Positions 17,783-27,528 are shown, numbered from the stretch's first letter. The stretch: DNA of 64,000 bases from Acinetobacter gandensis (GCF_001678755.1 NZ_LZDS01000030.1:1-64000); one strand, 5' to 3'. The notes: generated from the letters alone by a model not told the origin. Program-made: numbers and translations.

Positions 17783-18808
17783 TTAAGGCTGTAATTGTTT
17801 CTTGCGCGCCAAGAGTGTCTGTCCACTATGCGACTTATATGCTCTGGCTAAAGCAGACTGATCTGAATACCCCAGTTGCGCAGCGATGTCTGTGAAGCTC
17901 ATTTTTTGAAGCAGCAACTGTTCACAGCGCTTCATCCGTTCAGTTTCTAATAATTGTTTGAATGAGGTGCGTTGATCCTGCAATTGCCGTTGTAAGGTTC
18001 GCACTGACATATGCAATTCATAGGCTAACCATTCTATTTTCGGCGCTTGTTGTTGATGTCTTAAATATTCAGCAATGCTCTGCTGCATATATTGTAGTGG
18101 TTGAAAATGTTGTGGTCGTGCTGCAATCGCATCTTCAGCTTGTCGTAGCAACAATTGCATCAATGAAGGATCAGCCAACTCAGACTTCAAATCTAAACTG
18201 TCTGCATGTAACACAAAAGAATAATAAGCCGTTGAAAATTCAATTTGGCAGCTATAAAACTTTTCATAATGATAACGTGCCATTTGCGCGGCATGTGCAA
18301 ACTGTATAACCAATAATTTTAAAGAAGCTGGAAATATTTGTTTGGCCAAATGCGCCATACATGCCGTGGTCAATTCATTCAACATTGAAAATTCAGGGTT
18401 ATGCAATGGCCACGCTAAAATGATTTGTTTGCCCTGATGCGTCATGTGCATCGGCACAATTTCATCACCATCAATCACAAGTCGGCTAAAACGTACTACA
18501 TTTTGCAAAGCCTCCGCGACACTTTCACTACGAGTCGCCATATAACCCAATACGCCAAAGTGCTCTGCACGAATATACTTCGCCATTTCAAATACTAACT
18601 GCGGGCAGTCCAAATGCTGCTGGGTCAGTTGCATAATGGTTTTAAAAAAAGAATAAGGGGATTGTGAATCGATGGGTAGCGAAAGCACATGCTGCAATTG
18701 CGCCACAAAAGGCGCTAAAAACTCAAGTTGAGTAAAGTCTTGCTCACGTTCATGCAAGTACATATTCCATAACTGGAAATAACCATTTGGGATATGAATT
18801 TCAGCCAT
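17783..18808 (-). CDS. AraC-family transcriptional regulator
   Basis: DNA-binding regulator with 341 residues from the ATG preceded by GAGGG. The N-terminal 200 residues match the arabinose-binding-like domain found in OruR-type regulators. The C-terminal 100 residues hold two helix-turn-helix units (the second with MSFTDIAAQLGYSDQSALAR). The gene is divergent from the di-iron-like hydrolase at 18955, with 146 bp between them, so it most likely controls that gene. The inducer is unknown. Confidence 0.9.
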   Translation of the reverse strand: MAEIHIPNGYFQLWNMYLHEREQDFTQLEFLAPFVAQLQHVLSLPIDSQSPYSFFKTIMQLTQQHLDCPQLVFEMAKYIRAEHFGVLGYMATRSESVAEALQNVVRFSRLVIDGDEIVPMHMTHQGKQIILAWPLHNPEFSMLNELTTACMAHLAKQIFPASLKLLVIQFAHAAQMARYHYEKFYSCQIEFSTAYYSFVLHADSLDLKSELADPSLMQLLLRQAEDAIAARPQHFQPLQYMQQSIAEYLRHQQQAPKIEWLAYELHMSVRTLQRQLQDQRTSFKQLLETERMKRCEQLLLQKMSFTDIAAQLGYSDQSALARAYKSHSGQTLLARKKQLQP

Positions 18809-18954
18809 CACCAACCCTCAAAGTCATCATTCTATTTTGACATTTAATATTTTCACTTTGGCGTAAAATGTATAAAAAATGGCAATATCTGTCAAAACAA
18901 AGTGACATTTCTCCGACATACTGCATTTAATACGAATCGCACAGAAAATAAATT

Positions 18955-19830
18955 ATGAATGCAATCGTCCAATATCAAGTCGAACCTGTGGTTCGCACTA
19001 AACTCGATTTTAAGTTAAATGAAGCACCACGTTTTTGGTTTGGCGGTGATCCATTTCGTACTCGTATGTTTGATGCGCTGAGCCTCACCTTCCCAGATGG
19101 CGAGCGTTATTTTATTCAATGTGTACGTATGTTCCGCGACAAAATTCAAGATCCTGACTTACAACAACGTGTTGCAGATTTTATTAAGCAAGAAGCGCAA
19201 CATGGTATGGCTCACGACAAAATGAACCAAGTCATGCGTGATCAAGGGATGCCCGTGGATGCTTTCATTCAGCGTTTAAACAAAATTTTTAAGTTTGAGC
19301 TAACGAAACGTTCACCACAGTACAACATTGCCATGACGGCAGCCGCAGAACATTTAACAGCCTTAATGGCAGAAACTTTCTTTAGCAAAAAAGAAACTCT
19401 ACAAGACGCACATCCTTATGTCCGTGCTTTATTTGCATGGCATGCCATTGAAGAAATGGAACACCGTGATGTAGCCTTTGATGTGATGAAACACGTTGGT
19501 GATGTACCTGAGTTGACGCGTAAATTTGCACTCGCATTTACCACAGTAATGATGTTCGGTTTTACCACCTATCGTGCCGACGTCATGTTGAAATACGATG
19601 GTTTTAACCGTCGAGAACGTTTGCAAATGATGGCAAAAGGTTTGCCGTGGTTCTTTGGCAAAAAAGGCATGCTATCACGCATGCGTGGGCAATACTCAGA
19701 TTGGTTTAATCCAAACTTCCATCCAAGTCAGCATCCTGTAATCGCGCAGTATGATGTTTGGGTCAAAACACTTGAAGAAACCGGCGATCCCATTGCTGCG
19801 GGTGAAGCATTTTGGCAGGCAGGAAGATAA
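18955..19830 (+). CDS. Metal-dependent hydrolase-family protein (PF10118, ferritin-like metal motifs)
   Basis: Predicted metal-dependent hydrolase of unknown substrate, 291 residues. The helical core carries repeated Glu/His motifs at regular spacing: KQEAQHGMAHDKM near 82, AAEHLTALMAE near 130, and HAIEEMEHRDVAFDV near 162. This is the carboxylate-bridged di-iron arrangement of ferritin-like proteins, so an oxygenase or oxidase role is as plausible as hydrolysis. There is no signal peptide. It is divergent from an AraC-type regulator, suggesting an inducible catabolic or lipid-related function. A strong terminator follows. Confidence 0.8.
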   Translation: MNAIVQYQVEPVVRTKLDFKLNEAPRFWFGGDPFRTRMFDALSLTFPDGERYFIQCVRMFRDKIQDPDLQQRVADFIKQEAQHGMAHDKMNQVMRDQGMPVDAFIQRLNKIFKFELTKRSPQYNIAMTAAAEHLTALMAETFFSKKETLQDAHPYVRALFAWHAIEEMEHRDVAFDVMKHVGDVPELTRKFALAFTTVMMFGFTTYRADVMLKYDGFNRRERLQMMAKGLPWFFGKKGMLSRMRGQYSDWFNPNFHPSQHPVIAQYDVWVKTLEETGDPIAAGEAFWQAGR

Positions 19831-19853
19831 ATTCCGTTCACCCATCCATAAAT

Positions 19854-19881
19854 AAGACCGTATCGAATACGGTCTTTTTTC
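19854..19881 (+). terminator. Terminator after the metal-dependent hydrolase gene
   Basis: AAGACCGTAT, loop CGA and ATACGGTCTT form a perfect 10-bp stem followed by six or more T. Confidence 0.9.
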
Positions 19882-19912
19882 TTTTAAGTGCTAACAATTT
19901 TAATGAAATCAA

Positions 19913-20914
19913 TCACCACTTGGCATAATGCTGTTCGAGTAAACCATATTCATTCAAAAATACAATTTCCTCGCCATCTTTTAAAATGGTTCCGCTGACT
20001 TTGGCTTGCCACTGACTAAACTGACTACCGACTAAGCGAAGATTCAGATTTTCATAACGCCGCCAGCCCGTACTAACCATCAAATTTAAAGTGTTATCTA
20101 AAGAGCTAATGCTCCACAGGTTATCGCCTTGTTGCTGAAACAATACATCTGCCAGTGGATATAAACTACCGTTGACCCAAAGGCAATTTTCATTACCAAA
20201 GCTTTCATTCACCCCTGAAGCTAAGTTAATACCAATGCGACGGTTTTGACTGTCCCAAAAGTTACACGATAACCAGAACCAAGCTGTTTCTGGACGTAAA
20301 AAACCGCAGGTATCATCCAGCGATACAAACGTTCGCTCATGAAATTGAATGGTTTTGCCTTGCTTATTAATAAAAAAGCCTTCGCAACCTAAAGTTGTGA
20401 GCTTTTGGGTATATGTCCAACCATTGATGCCTGTTGGACTACACATACTTAGTGGGTCAGTCCCCGCACAAAAAACTCGCGCACTGAGTTTCAACTCACC
20501 ATGTTTAGACATTTGGATATAGCGCACACCATTAGCATGTTGTATATCTAACTGCACACCCGATTTAATAAAATGGCTTTGGTTGAATAATGGTTGCTCA
20601 TCTAAAACGGTATTTCTAGATAAAAAATTAATGGAATTCCATTCAAGTACGTCATTGGTTAAATGATCATATACATAGACAAAACCGTGCCCTGCCCATG
20701 CAATATCTGCAATTGCCAGGCCAATGGTATAATGTTCATGTTGAATACAACAAAATTTAAATTTTTTATATTTTAAACGCTTACGCCAACCATTCAGTGT
20801 CTTCCCATACGGTGTCTTATATTCATATTTACTTAAATCAATATGATTAGGGAGTTGACTGAAACGCCCATAATTGGGCTGTCCATTCGGCCGTATTAAA
20901 TCCATATACGCCAT
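19913..20914 (-). CDS. DUF2804 family protein
   Basis: Protein of 333 residues with no signal peptide or membrane segment. The recurring Trp/Gly-rich beta strands match the DUF2804 family, whose members resemble hydroxyneurosporene-synthase/lipocalin-like CrtC folds. Examples are IADIAWAGHGFVYVYDH, GINGWTYTQKL and ETAWFWLSCNF. The function is not established. The gene is leftward and about 130 bp from the DUF1543 gene upstream, and may be transcribed with it. Confidence 0.75.
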   Translation of the reverse strand: MAYMDLIRPNGQPNYGRFSQLPNHIDLSKYEYKTPYGKTLNGWRKRLKYKKFKFCCIQHEHYTIGLAIADIAWAGHGFVYVYDHLTNDVLEWNSINFLSRNTVLDEQPLFNQSHFIKSGVQLDIQHANGVRYIQMSKHGELKLSARVFCAGTDPLSMCSPTGINGWTYTQKLTTLGCEGFFINKQGKTIQFHERTFVSLDDTCGFLRPETAWFWLSCNFWDSQNRRIGINLASGVNESFGNENCLWVNGSLYPLADVLFQQQGDNLWSISSLDNTLNLMVSTGWRRYENLNLRLVGSQFSQWQAKVSGTILKDGEEIVFLNEYGLLEQHYAKW

Positions 20915-21042
20915 TCCATTAAGGTTTAAATCGCTAAATCCTGATGATTATTATGCCTATTATTCAGTGCCTGAAAAGTCAATCCGTCTGTTTTCAGGCA
21001 AAAATCACAAAAAAATATAAATGCTGACTTTTTAGCTATTAA

Positions 21043-21570
21043 TCACAACAAATGTTCATTTATTAAAATGTAATCATTTGACCATTGGCTTTGTATTACT
21101 GCATCAGTCGCCACAAGTTGAACATAACGACCATGCACATGATCAATAGCAATACAATCATCTACATCGAGCACACGGTCAGTATGTTGTTTTTGCCAAT
21201 GTGCATCAAAATAAGTTTTGCCACGTTGTTTTGCGACCATGGCATTTTGCCCCGTCACTAAAACATAACAGTGCAATTCACCAAAATCTCGCGCATCATA
21301 GCCGCCTAAATTGATCAACCACAGTTTTTCATCCTGTACATTCGGTGCTGCATCGGTAAATTGTATGCGGTAGTGTGTCTGCTCTGTTTTTACAGTTTGA
21401 ATTTGTGCCCAAGCATCAATATGCAGACCCTTTTGCTCACCAAACCATGCATTTCTCAGTTGTGGATAGACTTCTTCTAAAGAATCACCAACAGCAAGAA
21501 TCACATCATGTACTTCAACATTGGCACGTGCATGTCGCCCTCCCAACATTACCACAAATAAACTAGACAC
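21043..21570 (-). CDS. DUF1543 family protein
   Basis: Small cytoplasmic protein, 175 residues from the GTG at 21570, which has a GAGGATGGGG ribosome site. An ATG at 21597 that overlaps the upstream gene is possible but poorer. The sequence FVVMLGGRHARANVEVHDV at the N-terminus and the two similar halves (a second unit begins near LINLGGYDARDFGELHCY) fit DUF1543, a duplicated alpha/beta fold seen mainly in gammaproteobacteria. No role is known. It is 16 bp from the CPBP protease gene and probably in the same transcript. Confidence 0.75.
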   Translation of the reverse strand: MSSLFVVMLGGRHARANVEVHDVILAVGDSLEEVYPQLRNAWFGEQKGLHIDAWAQIQTVKTEQTHYRIQFTDAAPNVQDEKLWLINLGGYDARDFGELHCYVLVTGQNAMVAKQRGKTYFDAHWQKQHTDRVLDVDDCIAIDHVHGRYVQLVATDAVIQSQWSNDYILINEHLL

Positions 21571-21586
21571 AACCCCATCCTCGGTT

Positions 21587-22312
21587 CTAGACAGCATTCA
21601 CCATCTGCAATATTTTCAATAAAATCAAACCACCTAAAGATAATAATGCATTATTAAAGAAGTGGATAAGTAAGACATGCCATATATTGCGCGTCCACAA
21701 ATATATGATGTTTAAAAACAGACCTGCAACCATAAAACTTATTGTTGCGATCAGGTTGCCATCAAAATTATGGTAATGAATTAAGCCAAATAAAATTGAG
21801 TTCAGCAATACAAGCATGACGCGCCATAGCCAAGGCTGTACAAAAAGCTTATGTAGTAAGGTATAGCGGAAAATAATATCTTCTAGAAGTGCCGTAAATA
21901 ATGGCCCAAGGCTAATAATCAATAAACTAAAAAAGGCAATACTATTAGGATCAATAGATGGCTTTTCTTCACCACTCGACCCCAACGGTAAAACACTGCG
22001 GGTTAAAGAAATCACCACCTGCAACACGATTGCGCCTATCACGACTAAAAGGCTAGAACGCCAAAAGGCCTGCTTATACTTTTGCCAATGCATAGACAGC
22101 ATGCTTTTATACAGCCAACATACCGCAATAAATAAGATGCCCCGAAAAATTGAATCCCCTAAAGCAACCTGAACAGAAATACCAAAAAGTTGTTCTAGGA
22201 TAAAGCTATTAAAAAATATCAGTGGGAGAATACACAGTGCTAAAGTATCACGCCATTGCCATGAAATGTGTTGAGGAAAGGATTCAGCTCGAACCAATTG
22301 AGTAAACGTCAT
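21587..22312 (-). CDS. CPBP-family intramembrane metalloprotease
   Basis: Membrane protein related to Rce1/Abi proteases. From the ATG at 22312 it has 241 residues and about six hydrophobic segments. A longer version would need a TTG at 22363. The family motifs are present in order: EDIIFR near 152 (usually EExxxR, here with Asp in second place), FGLIHYHN near 183, and HFFNNA near 219. Bacterial members process or protect against peptides, or act in prenylation-like pathways; no partner gene is visible. It is leftward with DUF1543 downstream. Confidence 0.82.
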   Translation of the reverse strand: MTFTQLVRAESFPQHISWQWRDTLALCILPLIFFNSFILEQLFGISVQVALGDSIFRGILFIAVCWLYKSMLSMHWQKYKQAFWRSSLLVVIGAIVLQVVISLTRSVLPLGSSGEEKPSIDPNSIAFFSLLIISLGPLFTALLEDIIFRYTLLHKLFVQPWLWRVMLVLLNSILFGLIHYHNFDGNLIATISFMVAGLFLNIIYLWTRNIWHVLLIHFFNNALLSLGGLILLKILQMVNAV

Positions 22313-22423
22313 TGTTATAAAATATTTCTTAAGCAGTAGAGTTTCATCATTATTGTGACGCAATATACACTTTTATTCTGCTAGGTTTTTGTAGGCAAAT
22401 CCAAATAGTTTCTTCAGTGTTAT

Positions 22424-22460
22424 AAAAAAATCGCACAGAATAGCTTCTGCGCGATTTTTT
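22424..22460 (-). terminator. Terminator of trpFB
   Basis: On the minus strand, AAATCGC, an A/C mismatch, a CAGAA/TTCTG stem and GCGATTT are followed by seven T. It lies about 50 bp beyond trpB. Confidence 0.8.
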
Positions 22461-22503
22461 CTTCACCCTCTCCAAACCTCTCCCAAAGGAAGAGGCTGAA
22501 AAG
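22461..22503. repeat. REP-like palindromic element downstream of trpB
   Basis: A pyrimidine-rich stretch (CACCCTCTCC, CCTCTCCC) followed by AAAGGAAGAGG can fold back on itself. It resembles the CCTCTCCC-type elements at 46418, 47601 and 47652. It is a partial or diverged copy, read from composition and the shared core only. Confidence 0.4.
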
Positions 22504-22508
22504 CGAAA

Positions 22509-23735
22509 TTACATCTCAACCATTTCAACGCCATCAATGCGAGCAACGGTCATCAAGTCTTTATCACCACGTCCTGAAACGGTGGCAATAATGATTTGGT
22601 CTTTATCCATAGTTGGCGCCAGCTTGGTCACATACGCCATTGCATGTGAGCTTTCTAGTGCAGGGATAATACCTTCAATTTGAGTTAAATCACGGAAGCC
22701 TTGCAATGCTTCATTGTCATTGATCGGCACGTAGTTCACACGGTGCATATCTTTTAAGAAGCTATGCTCAGGGCCTACACCTGGATAATCCAAACCTGCA
22801 GAAATCGAGTGAGTTTCAATGATCTGACCTTGTTCATCAGACATTAAGTAAGTACGGTTACCATGCAGCACACCGACATGACCTGCATTCAATGGTGCAG
22901 AGTGTTTGCCTGTTTCAATGCCGTAGCCTGCCGCTTCAACACCGTACATTTTTACATCTTCATCATTCAAGAATGGATAGAACAAGCCCATTGCATTTGA
23001 ACCGCCGCCCACACATGCCACCAAGGCATCTGGTAAACGACCTGCTTGCTCTTGGATTTGTTTACGTGCTTCCCGACCAATGATCGATTGGAAATCACGT
23101 ACCAATTGCGGATATGGGTGCGGACCTGCCACTGTACCAATCACATAATAAGTAGAGTCAACATTGGTTACCCAGTCACGCATCGCTTCGTTCATGGCAT
23201 CTTTCAATGTTTTTGAACCGCTTTCCACAGGTACAACAGTCGCACCAAGCAAACGCATACGGTACACGTTCATCGCTTGACGTTTAACGTCTTCAGCACC
23301 CATGAACACCACACATTCAAGGCCTAAACGCGCTGCAATCGTTGCTGTAGCCACACCGTGTTGCCCTGCACCTGTTTCAGCAATAATACGTTTCTTACCT
23401 GAAAGTTTAGCAAGTAAAGCCTGACCAATCGTGTTGTTTACTTTATGCGAGCCTGTATGATTCAGGTCTTCACGTTTTAAGTAAATTTGCGCACCGCCCA
23501 GTTCTTTTGACCATCGTTCAGCATAATAAAGAGGACTAGGACGACCTACATAGTAGGCGAGATCACGGTCGAATTCTGCCAGAAACTTAGGATCATCCTT
23601 CATACGGAAATAAAGTTTTTCTAAGTCTTCTAATGCTGCCATTAGAGTTTCTGACACAAAACGTCCGCCATGGATACCGAAATGCCCGCGTTCATCTGGG
23701 AATTGGGTATAGTCAATCTTATTTTGCTGATCCAC
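22509..23735 (-). CDS. trpB: Tryptophan synthase beta chain
   Basis: PLP enzyme joining indole and serine. The start is the GTG at 23735, because AAGGAG precedes it by 7 nt, giving 408 residues. The ATG at 23762 lies deeper within trpF without such a site. The PLP lysine is in [10 protein letters not shown], the glycine-rich phosphate loop is [10 protein letters not shown], and the substrate loop is [11 protein letters not shown]. It overlaps the trpF end by 17 bp, so it is co-translated. No trpA follows; that gene lies 6.5 kb to the left. Confidence 0.97.
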   Translation of the reverse strand: MDQQNKIDYTQFPDERGHFGIHGGRFVSETLMAALEDLEKLYFRMKDDPKFLAEFDRDLAYYVGRPSPLYYAERWSKELGGAQIYLKREDLNHTGSHKVNNTIGQALLAKLSGKKRIIAETGAGQHGVATATIAARLGLECVVFMGAEDVKRQAMNVYRMRLLGATVVPVESGSKTLKDAMNEAMRDWVTNVDSTYYVIGTVAGPHPYPQLVRDFQSIIGREARKQIQEQAGRLPDALVACVGGGSNAMGLFYPFLNDEDVKMYGVEAAGYGIETGKHSAPLNAGHVGVLHGNRTYLMSDEQGQIIETHSISAGLDYPGVGPEHSFLKDMHRVNYVPINDNEALQGFRDLTQIEGIIPALESSHAMAYVTKLAPTMDKDQIIIATVSGRGDKDLMTVARIDGVEMVEM

Positions 23736-24360
23736 GTTGGACTCCTTGCATAAACTGTTCAATGAGTTTCTTGTCTTTGATACCTTTAGCGGACTCTACG
23801 CCTCCGCTGACATCAACTGCATAAGCATTGGTCGTCTTTATAGCGTCTTCAATATTGTCAGGCTTTAAACCGCCTGCCAAGATTAATGGAATATCGAGTT
23901 TGGGGAATTGAGTCCAGTCAAAACTGTGCCCTGTTCCACCTTTGAGTTCAGGATGCCATGCATCCAAAAGCACTGCACTTGCCCCAGCGTTCTGATACTG
24001 CTGTATTTCAGCAATCACATCCATGTCTGGTTTCATTTGAATGGCTTTATACCAGCGGCGGCCAACCTGCTGCGAAATCTGCTTGCATTGTTCAGGCGTT
24101 TCATCACCATGAAACTGCAAAATATCAACAGGCGCTTGTTTTAAAATCTCGGCAATTTCATCCTGCGATGCATTCACAAATAAACCCACAGTTTGCACAT
24201 ACGCAGGGACATGCTGAACCAATTCAGCAGCCTGCACTGCCGTTACACTGCGTGGACTGGGCGCAAAGAAGACAAATCCGATGGCATCTGCGCCAGCTTG
24301 GACTACAGACTGGATATCTTGAATACGTGTGATTCCGCAAATTTTGGCACGGGTTCGCAT
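23719..24360 (-). CDS. trpF: Phosphoribosylanthranilate isomerase
   Basis: Amadori rearrangement step of tryptophan synthesis. The 213 residues form a TIM barrel with the catalytic Cys in [11 protein letters not shown] and the catalytic Asp and phosphate loop in [15 protein letters not shown]. It is the first gene of trpFB. Its promoter region shows TACAAT on the minus strand within 24421-24426 and an inverted repeat AATGCA/TGCATT (24426-24444), which may be an operator. Confidence 0.97.
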   Translation of the reverse strand: MRTRAKICGITRIQDIQSVVQAGADAIGFVFFAPSPRSVTAVQAAELVQHVPAYVQTVGLFVNASQDEIAEILKQAPVDILQFHGDETPEQCKQISQQVGRRWYKAIQMKPDMDVIAEIQQYQNAGASAVLLDAWHPELKGGTGHSFDWTQFPKLDIPLILAGGLKPDNIEDAIKTTNAYAVDVSGGVESAKGIKDKKLIEQFMQGVQRGSAK

Positions 24361-24479
24361 ATTATTGTGGCTCTAACTCCGCCCTATTCATAGCCTATCT
24401 ATAAATATGAGGGGCGAATCATTGTAATGCAATTTTCATGCATTGCGTAAAGTTCATCCTGAATATTTATTTACATCCG

Positions 24480-24508
24480 TTGTTTAAGACTCATACAAAC
24501 TTTATACT
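24480..24508 (+). promoter_or_regulatory. Promoter of the riboswitch-btuB transcript
   Basis: TTGTTT (24480-24485) and TATACT (24503-24508) are 17 bp apart. The transcript would begin near 24515, just before the riboswitch fold. Confidence 0.65.
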
Positions 24509-24527
24509 GCGCTCAACTTGCTGCAAG

Positions 24528-24712
24528 TTGAGCTTAGGCTTAGGGAAGCTGGTGAGAATCCAGCACTGCCCCCGCAACGGTAAAATGAACCTCATATCTT
24601 TATAAACACCTTCAATTCATGAAGGAGTTTACACCACTGCATTGTTACGGGAAGGTGGATATGCCAATATTGTTTTAAGCAATATTTATATTTAAGTCCG
24701 GATACCTGCTTG
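24528..24712 (+). promoter_or_regulatory. Cobalamin (B12) riboswitch
   Basis: The conserved core of the cobalamin aptamer is plain: GCTGGTGAGAATCCAGCACT, then GCCCCCGCAACGGTAA. A variable P7-P9 arm carries GGGAAGGTGG, and the closing element AAGTCCGGATACCTGC lies near 24693. The sequence lies directly upstream of a TonB-dependent receptor gene, with the ribosome site about 40 nt after the aptamer. This suits translational control of receptor synthesis by adenosylcobalamin. The outer limits are approximate. Confidence 0.95.
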
Positions 24713-24763
24713 CTGCGTTCTTCAACTCAATCATTCACGTGGGGTGAATGTATGGAGCAAAGT

Positions 24764-26641
24764 ATGTCTACTCTTTTTCAGCCTACAGCATTAGTGGGCG
24801 CAATCGCTATTGCAATGGGTTTTTCAACAAATACTGTGGCTGCTGACGCAGTTGAAAATAAAGCTTCCACAACTTTAGATACCATCGTTGTTACCGCTTC
24901 ACGCAGTGAAGAAAATATTAATGATGTCCCTGCACGTATTTCAATTATCGAACCTAAAATTGTTGAGCAATCACCAATTGCGGAACTACCACACTTATTG
25001 ATGAGTGATGCCGCGATTAACATGGTTCAAAGTGGTGGTTATGGTCAAGTTTCATCTATTTTCTTACGTGGTACAAACTCAAACCAAACTTTAGTGTTAC
25101 GTGATGGTGTTCGTTTAAATACAGCGACAACAGGTGCGCCATCTTTAGCATTTATCGATACCACTGATATTAAACAAATTGAAGTCCTCAAAGGACCTGC
25201 TTCTGTGCTTTATGGTACAGATGCGATTGGTGGTGTGATTCAACTTGTTTCAAAAACACCTGAAAATACCAGTGCTTTTGTGACTGGCGAGATGGGTGAA
25301 AATGGCACCTACAAAACCATCGCTGGAGCAGATGTTGCAGAAGATGGTTTCTATGCTCAAATTCGTGGTCAACGTTTAGAAACTGACGGCACACAAGTCA
25401 CTGACTGGAAAAATAGCAAAGTTAAAACTGCTGATTATGATCAAAAAGGTTTTAGTGCCAAAGTTGGTGTGGAAAAAGAAGACTATGCGCTTTCTGTAGA
25501 TTATCAACAAAATAAAGGCTCTACAGGCTATATCGACTGTAGTGCTTATGATGCGAACTATAACTGTTCAGGCTTAAAAAATCTTTCTCAAGATTTTAAA
25601 AATGAAATCGTGAATGTTAAAGGTCGTGTCAATATCGCCTCTGATATTTCTGTGAATGCACGTTTATCACAATTTAAAGATGATATTGATCAAAATGATG
25701 TGAACTATGATGGGTCATACGATTTTATTCATAGCAAAACTCAAGAAGCTGAATTGTATGGTAAATGGCAATTCACCCAACATCAAAATATCTTGTTAGG
25801 CACAACCTACCAAACTATTAAAGGCGATGTGATTTCCTTTACAGCTCCTTACAAAGGGGACGTGGATTCACAAGGTTATTATATTCAACATCAGTATAAA
25901 AATAATGGCTTAGATACCCAAGTTGGCTTACGTGTTGAAGACAACGAAAAATATGGAACACATACAGTAGGTCAAGCTGCTGTTCGTTACAAAATCCTGC
26001 CATTAACCAGTGTTTATGCCAATATTGGTACGGCATTTAGATCGCCAACACTCAATGAATTGTATAGTTCTTATGGCACTGCTGATTTAAAACCTGAAGA
26101 AAGCACATCTTATGAAATTGGTGTAGATCAAAAATTAGCTTATGGCTTAAGTACTGGTTTATCTTTATATCGCACAGAAGTTGATGATTTAATTGACTAC
26201 AATGCAGCGAATAAAAATAAATTTGGCAATGTAAAAGAAGCTAAATTCCAAGGTGGTGAAAGCTATTTGGCTTGGCAACAAGACCAATGGTTTGCAAAAG
26301 CAGCCTATAACTACGTGAAAGCTGAAAATGAAAAAACAGGCAAAGAGTTAAATCGTCGTCCTCGTCAAAGCTTTACATTAACCGCAGGACTTCAAAACGA
26401 AATTTATGGAATCAGCGGTGCTTTATCATCTAAATCACATGCACAAGATTACCAACGTGAAAATCCTGGCTACGTGACAGTAGATTTCAATGCATATTGG
26501 AACGTGAATCCAAACGTAAAAGTCTTTACCAATATTGAAAATGTCGGTGATGTGAAATACAAAACTGCATCGTATGGTGGTGGTTACTACTATGTGAATG
26601 GTGGTCGTTTAGCTTCTGCAGGTGTGACATTTAAATACTGA
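24764..26641 (+). CDS. btuB: TonB-dependent vitamin B12 receptor (BtuB-like)
   Basis: Outer-membrane importer of cobalamins. From the ATG at 24764 (GGAG, 6-nt spacing) it has 625 residues. An ATG at 24752 after GGGGTG is an alternative, and the upstream TTG at 24710 lies in the riboswitch. The signal peptide ends near NTVAA. The TonB box region is DTIVVTASR, the plug domain contains VLKGPASVLYGTDAIGGVI, and the barrel ends in an aromatic residue (ASAGVTFKY). The riboswitch upstream and the cobalamin adenosyltransferase downstream fix the substrate more firmly than sequence alone. btuC, btuD and btuF are not here. Confidence 0.93.
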   Translation: MSTLFQPTALVGAIAIAMGFSTNTVAADAVENKASTTLDTIVVTASRSEENINDVPARISIIEPKIVEQSPIAELPHLLMSDAAINMVQSGGYGQVSSIFLRGTNSNQTLVLRDGVRLNTATTGAPSLAFIDTTDIKQIEVLKGPASVLYGTDAIGGVIQLVSKTPENTSAFVTGEMGENGTYKTIAGADVAEDGFYAQIRGQRLETDGTQVTDWKNSKVKTADYDQKGFSAKVGVEKEDYALSVDYQQNKGSTGYIDCSAYDANYNCSGLKNLSQDFKNEIVNVKGRVNIASDISVNARLSQFKDDIDQNDVNYDGSYDFIHSKTQEAELYGKWQFTQHQNILLGTTYQTIKGDVISFTAPYKGDVDSQGYYIQHQYKNNGLDTQVGLRVEDNEKYGTHTVGQAAVRYKILPLTSVYANIGTAFRSPTLNELYSSYGTADLKPEESTSYEIGVDQKLAYGLSTGLSLYRTEVDDLIDYNAANKNKFGNVKEAKFQGGESYLAWQQDQWFAKAAYNYVKAENEKTGKELNRRPRQSFTLTAGLQNEIYGISGALSSKSHAQDYQRENPGYVTVDFNAYWNVNPNVKVFTNIENVGDVKYKTASYGGGYYYVNGGRLASAGVTFKY

Positions 26642-26684
26642 TTTTTAGTTAATCAGTTTCATCAATAGAACGCAGAAAACTTTG

Positions 26685-26719
26685 AGGATAATGTCATGAC
26701 TATGGCATTATCCTTTTTT
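26685..26719 (+). terminator. Terminator after btuB
   Basis: AGGATAATG and CATTATCCT form a 9-bp stem around a short self-complementary centre (CATGACTATG), then six T. It lies 45 bp after the stop. Confidence 0.8.
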
Positions 26720-26758
26720 ATGACAGACCCGAAATTTTCATCATTTTAAGGACAAGAC

Positions 26759-27343
26759 ATGGGCCACCGCTTAAGTAAAATTTATACCCGCACAGGCGAT
26801 TCAGGTACGACAGGTCTTGGCGACGGATCACGCGTAGCCAAAGATGATTTACGTATTGAAGCCTTAGGAGATGTCGATGAACTCAATTCAAGCATTGGTA
26901 TTCTGCGTTCGCACATCGCACTTAGCAGTATTGAAGACAAAGCGACTTGGGATAAATCCCTCAGCCTGATTCAGCATTGGTTATTCGACCTTGGCGGTGA
27001 AGTCTGCATTCCAAACTTCAACTTGGTACAACCTGTGTCAATTGAGTTTTTGGAAAATGACATTGACCGTATGAATGAAGCGCTGCCAATGCTCAAAGAC
27101 TTTATCCTGCCATCAGGAACATTGGTGTGCAGCTTTGCCCATCAAGCGCGTGCAGTTTGCCGCCGTGCAGAACGTCGTTTAATGGCTGTACATAACCGTG
27201 ACCAGAACATTCAAGCACCGTCATTGCAGCTTTTGAACCGACTTTCAGACTGGTTATTTGTCGCATCAAGAACTTTACAGCGCGCCGAAGGTGGTTCTGA
27301 AGTGTTATGGCAAAAGAATATTAATGACACGATTGATCAATAA
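26759..27343 (+). CDS. Cob(I)yrinic acid a,c-diamide adenosyltransferase, PduO type
   Basis: Converts cob(I)alamin and ATP to adenosylcobalamin in the cytoplasm. The 194 residues have the N-terminal ATP loop YTRTGDSGTTGLGDG, the helix RRAERRL and the C-terminal RTLQRAEGG, all typical of the PduO/CobO-trimeric class. The start ATG follows AAGGAC. It lies 117 bp after btuB beyond a terminator, so it may have its own promoter or receive read-through. Together the two genes import B12 and activate it. Confidence 0.95.
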   Translation: MGHRLSKIYTRTGDSGTTGLGDGSRVAKDDLRIEALGDVDELNSSIGILRSHIALSSIEDKATWDKSLSLIQHWLFDLGGEVCIPNFNLVQPVSIEFLENDIDRMNEALPMLKDFILPSGTLVCSFAHQARAVCRRAERRLMAVHNRDQNIQAPSLQLLNRLSDWLFVASRTLQRAEGGSEVLWQKNINDTIDQ

Positions 27344-27528
27344 GTATTGGATCAAAACATTGCTCAAATCCTTTGACCAATTAAAAGTCTATTTTACATT
27401 GAAATAAATTGAAACATTTCGTCCGATCATTCTTGTAATTCAAAATGATCGGCTCAAAATAATAGTGTCATCTCCCTGTCATGCTTACAGGACACTATGT
27501 TTTTATCTTTCAATTTTGCAGGCCCTTT

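Noticed and set aside
24710..24763. TTG start for the B12 receptor at 24710
   Set aside because: It lies within the riboswitch 3' end and would put the signal peptide 18 residues from the N-terminus. ATG codons with ribosome sites follow.
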